The notes under the pieces are model-generated. The model did not search any database. It was not told where the DNA came from and was given only the letters and a program-made list of their open reading frames with translations. Both the position numbers and the translations under genes were made by a program. Shown here piece by piece: positions 25,691-34,277 of a stretch of 64,000 bases of DNA. The stretch lies in NCBI GenBank assembly GCA_020637675.1, contig JACKKD010000001.1:620001-684000 (forward strand), written 5' to 3'. Origin of the DNA: Paracoccaceae bacterium. GTDB lineage: Bacteria; Pseudomonadota; Alphaproteobacteria; Rhodobacterales; Rhodobacteraceae. The stretch's first letter is position 1; each line of letters opens with the position of its first letter.

Positions 25691-27238
25691 ATGACCGACG
25701 AGACCGCAACGGGTGAACGGATCGCCAAGGTGATGGCCCGTGCCGGCGTCGCCTCGCGCCGGGACGCGGAAAAGATGATCGTCGCGGGGCGCGTCGCCGT
25801 GAACGGCGCGGTCGTCACGAGCCCCGCGCTTGACGTGCGGCCCGGCGACAAGGTCACGCTCGACGGCAAGCCGATCGACGCACCGCAGCCCGCGCGGCTC
25901 TGGCTTTACTACAAGCCCGTCGGCCTCGTGACCTCGGCCAGGGACGAAAAGGGCCGCCAGACCGTCTTCGACACCATGCCCGAAGGGATGCCGCGGGTGA
26001 TGAGCATCGGGCGGCTCGACCTCAATTCCGAGGGCCTCCTGCTCCTGACCAATGACGGCGAGCTGAAGCGGCGGCTGGAACTGCCGTCGACAGGCTGGCT
26101 CAGGAAATACCGTGTGCGGGTGAACGGCCGCCCGAACGAGGCGACCTTCGACCCCCTGCGCCGCGGCGTCGCCATCGACGGCGAGGACCTCCAGCCTATG
26201 GAGGTGACGCTCGACAAGCAGCAGGGCGCGAATGCCTGGCTGACCGTCGGCATCCGAGAGGGGAAGAACCGCGAGGTGCGCCGGGCCATGGCCGAGGTCG
26301 GACTGACGGTGAACCGGCTGATCCGGGTCAGCTACGGTCCCTTCCGCCTGAACACCATGAAGCCCGGCGACGTGGTCGAGGTGAAGGCCCGCGTCCTGCG
26401 CGACCAGCTCGGCGCGGGCGGCGAGGAAAAGCCCCCCCAGCGCAAGCCCCGCGCCGGAGCCGCGAAGGATCCGAAGCGCGGCGGCAAGCCCGGCGTCGGG
26501 GACCGCGTCTTCAAGCCCCGGCCGCTGCGCGAGGACCGGCCCGAGGGCCACGGTGGAAACCGGTCGCGCCGCCCAGGTGCCGACACGGGCGACCGGCCGC
26601 CGCGCAGCGGCGCGCCGCGCAAGCCGCGCCCCCTGATGGGCGAGGAGACGGGCGAGCGGCCCTTCCGCGCGCGCGCCCCGCGCGCCGAAGGCGATGAGAA
26701 AAGGCCGCCGCGGAAGGCCGCCGGCGACCGCCCCTACAAGCCACGTCCGCCGCGCGAGGGCGACGAGTCAAGGCCGCCGCGGAAGGCTGCCGGCGACCGC
26801 CCCCACAAGCCACGTCCGCCGCGCGAGGGTGACGAGGCGAGGCCGCCGCGGAAGGCCGCCGGCGACCGCCCCCACAAGCCGCGTCCGCCCCGCGAGGGTG
26901 ACGAGGCGAGGCCGCCGCGGAAGTCGTTCGCGAAGGCAGCCGATGGCGACCGGGCGTTCCGGTCGCGGCCGCCGCGCCCCGACCGGGGCGAGGCTGCGAC
27001 CGGCGGCCCGGACCGTCGCGAGGGCGGTAACCGCGAGGGTGGGAAGCGCGAAGGCGGCAAGCCCTTCAAGCCGCGCGGCGCTGCCGGAGGTCCGGCCCGG
27101 CCGCCACGAGCCGAGGCGCCGCGCGGCCCTCGTGGCGGCGACGACCGGCGCGGCGGCAAGCCGGGTCCGGCCCCGGGCCGCAAGCCCGGCGGAAAGCCGG
27201 GACCGAAACCCGGACCGAAGCCGCGCGGACGGGGCTGA
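25691..27238 (+). CDS. rluB: RluB/RsuA-family rRNA pseudouridine synthase with long basic repeat tail
   Basis: A 515-residue 23S rRNA pseudouridine synthase of the RluB/RsuA class. It has an S4 RNA-binding domain (about residues 8-55) and a catalytic domain with MSIGRLDLNSEGLLLLTND (catalytic D110), ending near residue 240. RluB normally ends around there or soon after. Here a further 270 residues follow, rich in Arg, Pro, Lys and Gly, including 3.25 copies of a 23-residue repeat. Such tails are common in alphaproteobacterial RluB and probably bind RNA non-specifically (inference). ATG 25691 chosen. Confidence 0.92.
   Translation: MTDETATGERIAKVMARAGVASRRDAEKMIVAGRVAVNGAVVTSPALDVRPGDKVTLDGKPIDAPQPARLWLYYKPVGLVTSARDEKGRQTVFDTMPEGMPRVMSIGRLDLNSEGLLLLTNDGELKRRLELPSTGWLRKYRVRVNGRPNEATFDPLRRGVAIDGEDLQPMEVTLDKQQGANAWLTVGIREGKNREVRRAMAEVGLTVNRLIRVSYGPFRLNTMKPGDVVEVKARVLRDQLGAGGEEKPPQRKPRAGAAKDPKRGGKPGVGDRVFKPRPLREDRPEGHGGNRSRRPGADTGDRPPRSGAPRKPRPLMGEETGERPFRARAPRAEGDEKRPPRKAAGDRPYKPRPPREGDESRPPRKAAGDRPHKPRPPREGDEARPPRKAAGDRPHKPRPPREGDEARPPRKSFAKAADGDRAFRSRPPRPDRGEAATGGPDRREGGNREGGKREGGKPFKPRGAAGGPARPPRAEAPRGPRGGDDRRGGKPGPAPGRKPGGKPGPKPGPKPRGRG
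26702..26926 (+). repeat. Tandem 69-bp repeat in the rluB tail
   Basis: Units begin at 26702, 26771, 26840 and (partial) 26909. Each encodes RPPRKAAGDRP(Y/H)KPRPP followed by REGDE(S/A). Copies differ by only a few substitutions, so expansion is recent or kept uniform by conversion. Confidence 0.9.
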
Positions 27239-27352
27239 CGCCATCTGCCCCCTGCGGCGTGCTGCCGCCGCGACGTCAGGGAACCGTTTTCGGCCCTTGG
27301 ACATTCCCGTTGCGCCGTGCCAGTCTGTTTCGTGTATGGTCGGGGGTAGCGG

Positions 27353-27436
27353 ATGACGGAATCCGGGTTGCAGCGTCTTGCCTTCAACCTCCTTCTGGCG
27401 CTGACGCTTTATGTCGCGCTGACGGGTGGGGCATGA
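27353..27436 (+). CDS. Possible 27-residue membrane peptide ahead of xpaC
   Basis: ATG 27353 opens a frame reading MTESGLQRLAFNLLLALTLY then VALTGGA and a stop at 27434-27436: a short polar head and one hydrophobic helix. A GGGGGT lies just upstream. The stop is 13 bp before the xpaC start, whose ribosome-binding site (GGAGG) lies between them. Position and composition suggest a small membrane protein or leader peptide of the stress operon; no homology recognised. Confidence 0.4.
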   Translation: MTESGLQRLAFNLLLALTLYVALTGGA

Positions 27437-27449
27437 GGATCGGAGGCGC

Positions 27450-28370
27450 ATGATGGCCGAACGGTTCGGCGGCAGGTTCAGCCCCACGCCGCAGGGCACC
27501 GACGCATCCCCTCCCCCGCACGAGGCGCCGCCAAGCCGGGCGGAGCGTCGGACGGCTTGGCTTTTCGCGGTCGCCGTCCCCTTCGCGCTCAAGGCCTTTT
27601 TCCAGGACCCGGCCGGTCTTGCCCGCTATCTCGCGGCCTTCGGCCTGCTTGTCGGGGCGGCGTGGCTCACGCGCGAGGGCGTTCGCGCGGCCGAGACCTA
27701 TGCCGCCCGCCGCTCGGCCCGCCGCCCCGCCTTCCCGCGCAAGATCGCGGGCTCGGCCCTGACCGGCCTTGGCCTCTTCCTCGGCGCCTGGGGCGGGCCC
27801 GACCTGGTCGGCCCTCTCCTTCTCTGCGGCATCGGCGCGGCGCTGCACCATTTCGCTTTCGGCGCCGACCCCTTGCGCGACAAGGGCATGGCGGGACTCG
27901 ACCCGTTCCAGCAGGACCGCGTGGCGCGCATCGTCGCGGAGGGCGAGGGCCACCTCGCCGAAATGCGCACGGCCGCCGAACGCACCCGCGACCGGGCGAT
28001 CCTCGCCCGCGTCGAACGCTTCGCCGTCACTGCCCGCGCGCTCTTCCGCACGGTGGAGGAAGACCCCCGCGACCTGACGGCGGCGCGCCGCTGGCTCGGC
28101 GTCTATCTGATGGGCGCGCGCGACGCGACGATCAAGTTCGCCGACCTCTGGGCGCGGTCGCACGCCCCCGCCGCGCGCGCCGACTACGAGGCTTTGCTCG
28201 ACGACCTCGAAACGACCTTCGCCCGCCGCACCACCGCGCTTCTGGAAGACAACCGGACCGACCTCGACATCGAGATCTCGGTCCTGCGCGACCGCCTGAA
28301 GCGCGAGGGTGTGCGTCTGGCGGACCCAGCCCCAGCCACAGTGGAGAGTGACCATGTCCAGCGTCCGTGA
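27450..28370 (+). CDS. XpaC-like 5-bromo-4-chloroindolyl phosphate hydrolysis family protein
   Basis: A 306-residue protein: a Pro-rich cytosolic N-terminus, two pairs of hydrophobic segments (about residues 33-70 and 95-130), and a helical cytosolic C-domain (about 140-300). XpaC proteins are almost always paired with TelA, as here. The enzymatic name comes from an early screen, and the true role is probably in membrane-associated stress response with TelA. ATG 27450 (followed by another ATG) has GGAGG upstream. Its 3' end overlaps telA by 17 bp, showing tight co-expression. Confidence 0.8.
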   Translation: MMAERFGGRFSPTPQGTDASPPPHEAPPSRAERRTAWLFAVAVPFALKAFFQDPAGLARYLAAFGLLVGAAWLTREGVRAAETYAARRSARRPAFPRKIAGSALTGLGLFLGAWGGPDLVGPLLLCGIGAALHHFAFGADPLRDKGMAGLDPFQQDRVARIVAEGEGHLAEMRTAAERTRDRAILARVERFAVTARALFRTVEEDPRDLTAARRWLGVYLMGARDATIKFADLWARSHAPAARADYEALLDDLETTFARRTTALLEDNRTDLDIEISVLRDRLKREGVRLADPAPATVESDHVQRP

Positions 28371-29535
28371 AGATGCCGCCCGCGCCCTGGCCGCCGTCGA
28401 GGAAGTGACCGCCGTCGTGCTTCCGGAACCCGCGGCCGAGGTGATACCGCTCGAGAAGGCGCCCGCGCCCCTGGCCGAGGCGATCCGCAGGCGCATCGCC
28501 GAACTCGACATGACCGACACCGGCTCGATCGTGAACTTCGGCTCGGCCGCGCAGGGAGAGTTGCAGCAGATCAGCCAGGCGATGCTGGCCGACGTGCGCA
28601 ACAAGGACGTGGGCCCGGCGGGTGACTCGTTGCGCGAGATCGTCACCACGATCCGCGGCTTCTCGGTCTCGGAGCTTGACGTGCGGCGCAAACTGTCATG
28701 GTGGGAACGGCTTCTGGGCCGCACCGCGCCCTTCGCGAATTTCCTCGCACGGTTCGAACAGGTCCAGGGCCAGATCGACAAGATTACCGGCGACCTTCTC
28801 GGCCACGAACACAAATTGCTCAAGGACATCAAGTCCCTGGACGTGCTTTATGACAAGACGCTGAACTTCTACGACGAACTTGCCCTCTACATCGCGGCAG
28901 GCGAGGCGAAACTGGCGGAACTGGATGCGACCGACATACCGGCAAAGGCCGCGGCAGTTGACGCCGCGCCGGAGGAGGGCAAGGTGATGGCGGCACAGGA
29001 GCTGCGCGACCTCCGTTCCGCGCGCGATGACCTCGAACGGCGCGTGCACGACCTGAAGCTGACGCGACAGGTCACAATGCAGTCGCTGCCCTCGATCCGG
29101 CTGGTGCAGGAAAACGACAAGAGCCTGGTGACGAAGATCAACTCCACCCTCGTCAACACCGTGCCGCTCTGGGAAACCCAGCTTGCGCAGGCAGTCACCA
29201 TCCAGCGGTCGTCCGAGGCGGCCTCGGCCGTGCGCGAGGCCAATGACCTTACCAACGAGCTTCTCACCGCGAACGCGAAGAACCTCCGGCAAGCCAATGA
29301 AATCGTTCGGACCGAGATGGAGCGGGGCGTGTTCGACATCGAGGCGGTCAAGACCGCCAATGCGGAACTCATCGGCACCATCGAGGATTCCTTGCGCATC
29401 GCCGACGAGGGCAAGCGCAAGCGCGCGGCGGCCGAGGCGGAACTGAAGAAGATGGAGGCCGACCTGCGCGAGACGCTCGCCGCCGCGAAGGCGCGGACGA
29501 CCGGCACCGGCACCACCCTCGGGACCAGCGTCTGA
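28354..29535 (+). CDS. TelA-family toxic anion resistance protein
   Basis: A 393-residue, almost entirely helical cytosolic protein of the TelA/KlaA family, linked to resistance to tellurite and other toxic agents in plasmid and chromosomal stress systems. Typical stretches are RKLSWWERLLGRTAPFANF (about residues 114-132), TRQVTMQSLPSIRLVQENDKS (about 240-260) and ETQLAQAVTIQRS. It ends in a charged coiled coil (about 350-385). It starts inside the 3' end of xpaC and lies 4 bp before a DUF2927 lipoprotein gene. Confidence 0.92.
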   Translation: MSSVREDAARALAAVEEVTAVVLPEPAAEVIPLEKAPAPLAEAIRRRIAELDMTDTGSIVNFGSAAQGELQQISQAMLADVRNKDVGPAGDSLREIVTTIRGFSVSELDVRRKLSWWERLLGRTAPFANFLARFEQVQGQIDKITGDLLGHEHKLLKDIKSLDVLYDKTLNFYDELALYIAAGEAKLAELDATDIPAKAAAVDAAPEEGKVMAAQELRDLRSARDDLERRVHDLKLTRQVTMQSLPSIRLVQENDKSLVTKINSTLVNTVPLWETQLAQAVTIQRSSEAASAVREANDLTNELLTANAKNLRQANEIVRTEMERGVFDIEAVKTANAELIGTIEDSLRIADEGKRKRAAAEAELKKMEADLRETLAAAKARTTGTGTTLGTSV

Positions 29536-29539
29536 GATC

Positions 29540-30484
29540 ATGCACCCCGCCTTGCGGTTCCTGTTGCCCCCCCTCCTTCTCGCGGTCCTCGCCGGGTGCG
29601 AACCGGTGGCCCTTGGCCCTGCCGCGCCGGCCCCGCCGCGCGACGTGGCCCCGCCGGAACCCGCCGTCGCCGCGCCCAGCGCGGCGACCGAGGCGGCCCG
29701 GGCCTACTATGCCCGGGTCGAGGCGAACTACCTCGCACAGGACCTCCTGCGCACCGACGGCGGCGGCGCCGACACACCCTTTGGCGCCCGCGATCTTGCG
29801 GAGAACTTCATCCGCATCGCCTTCTACGACGAATTTGCCGAACGCGGCGGGCGGCTCGTTGCGGCGTCCTCGGAAAACCGTCTGCACCGTTGGGAGGAAC
29901 CGGTGCGCGTCGCCGTCGAGTTCGGCGCCTCCGTTCCGGCAGCCCAGCGCGCGGCGGACCGTGCGGTCGTTGCGGGCTACGTCTCACGGCTTTCCGCACT
30001 GACCGGACTGCCCATGCGGATGACGGGCTGGCGGGCGAACCATACCGTCCTCTTCCTCAACAGCGACGAGCGCTCGGCTGCGGCGACGCGGATCGCCGCG
30101 CTTGCGCCTGCGACCGGCGAGGCCGCCGTCCGCTCCGTCGTCGAGATGCCGGCCGATACCTATTGCACGGTCTTCGCGTTCACCGCGGGCAGGAGCGCGA
30201 TCTATTCCCGGGCGCTGACAGTCATTCGGGGCGAATTGCCGGAGCGGCTCCGCCTCGCCTGCATCCACGAGGAGCTGGCCCAGAGCCTCGGCCTTGTGAA
30301 CGACTGGCCCCGCGCCCGGCCCTCGATCTTCAACGACAATGAGGAATTCGCCCTGCTGACGCGGCAGGACGAGCTGATGCTGAAGATGCTCTACGACCCC
30401 CGGCTGAAGCCGGGGATGACCCTGGCCGAGGCGCGGCCCATCGTGGAAGCGATGGCAGCCGAACTTGTCCCGGGCGAAAGCTAG
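29540..30484 (+). CDS. DUF2927-family lipoprotein, possible metallopeptidase
   Basis: A 314-residue lipoprotein. It has a signal peptide with lipobox VLAGC (cysteine at 20), an Ala/Pro linker (about residues 25-50), then a folded DUF2927 domain. HEELAQSLGLVND (H243, E244, E245) resembles an HExxH-like zinc-peptidase helix, with the second His replaced by Gln at the usual place, so activity is uncertain. The likely place is the periplasm. It is placed four bases after telA and 15 before the SPFH gene, so it belongs to the operon. That an exported protein is wired into an otherwise cytosolic/membrane stress module is notable. Confidence 0.8.
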   Translation: MHPALRFLLPPLLLAVLAGCEPVALGPAAPAPPRDVAPPEPAVAAPSAATEAARAYYARVEANYLAQDLLRTDGGGADTPFGARDLAENFIRIAFYDEFAERGGRLVAASSENRLHRWEEPVRVAVEFGASVPAAQRAADRAVVAGYVSRLSALTGLPMRMTGWRANHTVLFLNSDERSAAATRIAALAPATGEAAVRSVVEMPADTYCTVFAFTAGRSAIYSRALTVIRGELPERLRLACIHEELAQSLGLVNDWPRARPSIFNDNEEFALLTRQDELMLKMLYDPRLKPGMTLAEARPIVEAMAAELVPGES

Positions 30485-30499
30485 GATCAGGAGGTGACC

Positions 30500-31618
30500 A
30501 TGGGTATTCTCGACTTTCTCACCGGCGAATTCATCGACGTCATCCACTGGGTCGATGACACGCGCGACACGATGGTCTGGCGGTTCGAGCGTGAGGGCCA
30601 CGCGATCAAGTATGGCGCCAAGCTGACGGTACGCGAGGGGCAGGCGGCGGTCTTCGTCCACGAAGGCCAGATCGCCGATGTCTTCACCCCCGGTCTCTAC
30701 ATGCTGGAGACCAACAACATGCCGGTGCTGACGACGTTGCAGCACTGGGACCACGGCTTCCGCTCGCCCTTCAAGTCCGAGATCTACTTCGTAAATACCA
30801 CCCGCTTCACCGACCAGAAGTGGGGCACGAAGAACCCGATCATCGCCCGCGATCCGGAATTCGGGCCGGTCCGGCTCAGGGCCTACGGGACCTACGTGAT
30901 GCGGGTGTCCGAGCCTGCGAAGTTCCTCTCGCAGATCGTTGGAACGGATGGAGAATTCACCGCCAGCGAGATCAGCTTCCAGATCCGCAACATCATCGTG
31001 CAGGAATTCAGCCGCGTCATCGCGTCATCGGGAATCCCGGTGCTCGACATGGCGGCGAACACTGGCGATCTCGGCAAGATCGTCGCGCGCGCCATCGCGC
31101 CCGCCGTCGCGGCCTACGGGCTCGAGATCCCGGAGTTCTACGTGGAGAACATCAGCCTGCCCGAAGCCGTCGAGGCGGCGCTCGACAAGCGCACCTCGAT
31201 GGGGATCGTGGGCGACCTCGGCCGCTTCATGCAGTATTCCGCGGCAGAGGCGCTCGGGCGCGGCGACGGGTCGGCCGGATCGGTCATGGGCGCGGGCGTC
31301 GGCGCCGGGATCGGCATGGCGATGGGACAGCAGTTGGGACCGTGGGGCGCCGCGCCCGCTGCGCCCGCCGCGCAGGTACCGCCGCCCCCGCCTCCGGTCG
31401 AGAAGGTCTGGCACCTAGCGCGCTCGGGCGCCGTAGAGGGGCCCTATGGCCGCGGCCATCTCGGCCGGCTCGTCCATGACGGAAGTCTCACCCGCGAAAC
31501 GCTCGTCTGGGCCCCCGGCCAGGACGGCTGGAAACCGGCGGGCGAGATCGCCGAGCTCGCCCAGCTCTTCACCGTCATGCCGCCCCCGCCGCCGCCTGTT
31601 CCGCCTTCGGGTGGCTGA
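30500..31618 (+). CDS. SPFH-domain (YdjI-like) protein with C-terminal GYF_2 domain
   Basis: A 372-residue protein with an SPFH/band-7-like domain over about residues 25-245 (FVHEGQIADVFTPGLYMLET; IPVLDMAANTGDLGKIVARA). This is the virion-core-like type found in Bacillus YdjI. A Gly/Ala-rich hinge follows, then a GYF_2-like domain (about 307-357, VWHLARSGAVEGPYGRGHLG and WAPGQDGWKPAGE), and a polyproline end. GYF domains bind proline-rich peptides, and the protein's own tail and linker supply such sequences. It has no transmembrane helix. ATG 30500 with CAGGAGGTGACC upstream is preferred over GTG 30494. Confidence 0.85.
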   Translation: MGILDFLTGEFIDVIHWVDDTRDTMVWRFEREGHAIKYGAKLTVREGQAAVFVHEGQIADVFTPGLYMLETNNMPVLTTLQHWDHGFRSPFKSEIYFVNTTRFTDQKWGTKNPIIARDPEFGPVRLRAYGTYVMRVSEPAKFLSQIVGTDGEFTASEISFQIRNIIVQEFSRVIASSGIPVLDMAANTGDLGKIVARAIAPAVAAYGLEIPEFYVENISLPEAVEAALDKRTSMGIVGDLGRFMQYSAAEALGRGDGSAGSVMGAGVGAGIGMAMGQQLGPWGAAPAAPAAQVPPPPPPVEKVWHLARSGAVEGPYGRGHLGRLVHDGSLTRETLVWAPGQDGWKPAGEIAELAQLFTVMPPPPPPVPPSGG

Positions 31619-31629
31619 GTCCTGCAACC

Positions 31630-32769
31630 ATGACGCCGGCCGAGGAGCACCGCTTTCCCTGCCCCCGCTGCGGGGCCGACCTGCGCTTCGCGCCGGGTGA
31701 GGGGCGGCTCGTCTGCGACCACTGCGGGCACAGCGAAGCGATGGCCGAGGGGTCGCGCGGCCATCAGCCGATTCCCGAGACCGACTTCCGCGCCGGCGTC
31801 GAGGCGGCGTTGCCCGACACCGAGGTCGAGGAGGCACGCTACTCGAAATGCCCCAACTGCGGGGCCGAGGTGCAGTTCGACCCCGCGGTGCATTCCACCG
31901 AATGCCCGTTCTGTGCCACCCCGGTCGTCGCCGACACCGGGGAGAGCCGGCACATCAAGCCGAAGGGCGTCGCCCCCTTCGTGCTGACCGAGACCGAAGC
32001 GCGCCGCGCGATGACGGACTGGCTCGGCTCGCTCTGGTTCGCGCCCTCGGGGCTCCGGGACTATGCCCGCAAGGGCCGCGCGCTCGGCGGGATATATGTC
32101 CCCTACTGGACCTTCGACGCCGACACGCGGTCAAGCTACGCCGGACGGCGCGGCATCGTCTATTACGAGACCCAGCGCGTGCAGGTCCGCGACGCCCAGG
32201 GCCGGGTGCATTGGCAGGACCGGCAGGTCGCGCGGGTCCGCTGGACCCCGGTCTCGGGCCGTGTCGCGCGGTTCTTCGACGATGTGCTCGTCCTCGCCGC
32301 GCGGTCCCTCCCCGAGGGTCACACCCAGGCGCTCCAGCCCTGGGACCTGACGCGGCTCCAGCCCTATGCGCCCGAATTCCTGGCGGGCTTCCGCGCCGAG
32401 GGCTACACCGTCGGGCTGGAGGAAGGCATGGCCGAGGCCCGTGCCTACATGGACCGGATGATCGAGCGCGACGTGCGCTTCGACATCGGCGGCGACCGGC
32501 AGGAAATCCACCAGATCCAGACGCAGGTCTCGGCGGTGACCTTCAAGCACATCCTCCTGCCGGTCTGGACCGCCGCCTACCGGTACCGGGGCCAAAGCTT
32601 TCGCTTCGTCGTCAACGGACAGACCGGGTCGGTTGCGGGCGAGCGGCCGTGGTCGGCGTGGAAGATCGCCGGCGCGGTGATCCTCGGGGCACTCCTGGCC
32701 GCCGCCATCGCTCTCGGCCTGCAATACGCCGACCAGCAGGGCTGGATCGACCTCCGGTCCTCTTACTGA
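31630..32769 (+). CDS. Double zinc-ribbon (TFIIB-type/YdjG-like) membrane protein
   Basis: A 379-residue protein with two zinc ribbons at the N-terminus: CPRC (11-14) with CDHC (29-32), and CPNC (74-77) with CPFC (92-95). A large beta-rich cytosolic body and one membrane helix near residues 338-358 (IAGAVILGALLAAAIALGLQ) follow. It is often misannotated as a primosomal protein or helicase. Layout and SPFH neighbour match Bacillus YdjG, which works with YdjH/YdjI and a PspA homologue at the membrane. It is the last gene of the xpaC-telA operon, 11 bp after the SPFH gene, and converges on hsp20. Confidence 0.82.
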   Translation: MTPAEEHRFPCPRCGADLRFAPGEGRLVCDHCGHSEAMAEGSRGHQPIPETDFRAGVEAALPDTEVEEARYSKCPNCGAEVQFDPAVHSTECPFCATPVVADTGESRHIKPKGVAPFVLTETEARRAMTDWLGSLWFAPSGLRDYARKGRALGGIYVPYWTFDADTRSSYAGRRGIVYYETQRVQVRDAQGRVHWQDRQVARVRWTPVSGRVARFFDDVLVLAARSLPEGHTQALQPWDLTRLQPYAPEFLAGFRAEGYTVGLEEGMAEARAYMDRMIERDVRFDIGGDRQEIHQIQTQVSAVTFKHILLPVWTAAYRYRGQSFRFVVNGQTGSVAGERPWSAWKIAGAVILGALLAAAIALGLQYADQQGWIDLRSSY

Positions 32770-32781
32770 CCGGCGCCGCCG

Positions 32782-33198
32782 TCAGCTCTTGCCGATCGGC
32801 ACCTTGCGCGACGTCGCCACCTCGGGGGCGGCGCGGGCGACCGTCAGCGTCAGCACGCCGTCCCTGAGGTCGGCGCTGACCTTGCCCTGGTCGGCGTCGG
32901 CCGGAAGACGGAACGACCGGCTGAAGCTGCCGAACTGGCGCTCGCTGAAATACCAGGTGTCGCCCTTCTCTTCGCGGCTCTCCTTCTTCTCGCCCTTCAC
33001 CGTCACCATGCCCTCGTTGACGGTTACCTCGATGTCCTTCTCCTCCACGCCGGGGAGTTCGATGGCGATCCGGTAGGTCTTGTCGTCGGAGGAGGCCTCG
33101 GAGGCCGGTGCCAGCCATTCGGACAGGCGCGCGCCGAAGTGGCGGAAGGGTTCGTAGAACGACGGCCAGAAGGCGCTTGCGGGGGTTTTCTCGACCAT
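32782..33198 (-). CDS. Hsp20/alpha-crystallin small heat-shock protein
   Basis: A 138-residue small heat-shock chaperone that holds unfolding proteins in the cytoplasm. The alpha-crystallin domain spans about residues 38-130, with YRIAIELPGVEEKDIEVTV and SFSRSFRLPADADQGKVSA. The A-x-x-x-G-V-L-T-L motif of the last strands is present as ADLRDGVLTLTV. It lacks a long C-terminal extension. Start ATG 33198 has GCAGGAGAA upstream. It has a 152-bp leader region; I could not see a clear ROSE thermometer there. Confidence 0.93.
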   Translation of the reverse strand: MVEKTPASAFWPSFYEPFRHFGARLSEWLAPASEASSDDKTYRIAIELPGVEEKDIEVTVNEGMVTVKGEKKESREEKGDTWYFSERQFGSFSRSFRLPADADQGKVSADLRDGVLTLTVARAAPEVATSRKVPIGKS

Positions 33199-33350
33199 GA
33201 AGATTCTCCTGCGATAAGGTTGCGGGAATGTCAGGGAAGATGCCGTGGGCCGCCCGAGTCGTCCCTGACGCGCATCAATGCGCGCTTGCCCGTTGCGGGG
33301 CGGACCCCGCTCGGCTATGGCGGTGCCGTTTACGCTAACGGAGGGGCGGG

Positions 33351-34277
33351 ATGATCCTGAGCTGCGGCGAGGCGCTGATCGACATGCTGCCCCGAAGGAC
33401 GGAGGGGGGCGAGGACGCCTTCGCCCCCTACCCCGGCGGCGCCGTCTTCAACACCGCAATCGCGCTCGGCCGGCTCGGCGCGCCCTCGGGCTTTCTCTCC
33501 GGCGTCTCGACCGACCTCTTCGGGCAGTTGCTGACGGCCGCGCTGGCGGCCTCGGGCGTCGATACCGCATTTCTCGTCCGATCCGCCCGCCCCACCACGC
33601 TCGCCTTCGTCACGCTGAGGGACGGGCAGGCGAGCTATGCCTTCTACGACGAGAACACGGCCGGCCGGATGATCCGGCCCGGCGATCTGCCCACCCTGCC
33701 GGAAACGGTCGAGGCGCTCTTTTTCGGCGGCATCAGCCTGATGGTGGAGCCGGGCGGCGCGACCTATCAGGCGCTGATGGAGCGCGAGGCGGGGTCGGGC
33801 CGCGTGATGATGCTCGATCCGAACATCCGGCCCTCGTTCATCGCCGACGAGGCAGCCTACCGCGCCCGGATCGGCCGCATGATCGCACTTTCCGACATCG
33901 TGAAGCTCTCGGACGAGGATTTGCGCTGGCTGGTCGGCGGCCACGGGATTGCCGCCGGGGCCGAGGCGTTGCTGGCGAAGGGGCCGAAAGCGGTCTTCGT
34001 GACCGAGGGCGCAGCCGGGGCGCACGCCTTCACCGCGGCACATTCCATCTTCGTACCGGCGCGGCGGGTGGAGGTGGCCGACACCGTCGGCGCAGGCGAT
34101 ACCTTCAACGCGGGCGTCCTCGCGGCGCTGCGCGCGGCCGGCGTGCTGACCAAGGCGGGTATCGCCGCACTCCCGGAGGACGCGCTTCGCGCCGCCCTCT
34201 CGCTTGGCACCCGGGCGGCGGCCGTCACCGTTTCGCGCGCGGGCGCGAACCCGCCCTGGGCAAGGGATCTGGCCTGA
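33351..34277 (+). CDS. PfkB-family carbohydrate kinase (fructokinase-like)
   Basis: A 308-residue ribokinase-family sugar kinase. The N-terminal motif CGEALIDMLP (5-14) and GGAVFNTAIALGRLG (about 27-41) bind sugar; DTVGAGDTF (244-252) holds the catalytic Asp 250. The GEALID and YDENTAGRM features are those of fructokinases, so phosphorylation of fructose is the likely role. Its stop overlaps the dtd start (TGATG). Not closely similar to the second PfkB gene at 50 kb. Confidence 0.88.
   Translation: MILSCGEALIDMLPRRTEGGEDAFAPYPGGAVFNTAIALGRLGAPSGFLSGVSTDLFGQLLTAALAASGVDTAFLVRSARPTTLAFVTLRDGQASYAFYDENTAGRMIRPGDLPTLPETVEALFFGGISLMVEPGGATYQALMEREAGSGRVMMLDPNIRPSFIADEAAYRARIGRMIALSDIVKLSDEDLRWLVGGHGIAAGAEALLAKGPKAVFVTEGAAGAHAFTAAHSIFVPARRVEVADTVGAGDTFNAGVLAALRAAGVLTKAGIAALPEDALRAALSLGTRAAAVTVSRAGANPPWARDLA

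Noticed and set aside
26702..26926. CRISPR-like array
   Set aside because: The 69-bp repeats are contiguous, in frame and coding within rluB; there are no spacers.
33199..33350. ROSE-type RNA thermometer in front of hsp20
   Set aside because: No convincing anti-Shine-Dalgarno helix with the UUGCU-type motif could be seen by eye.
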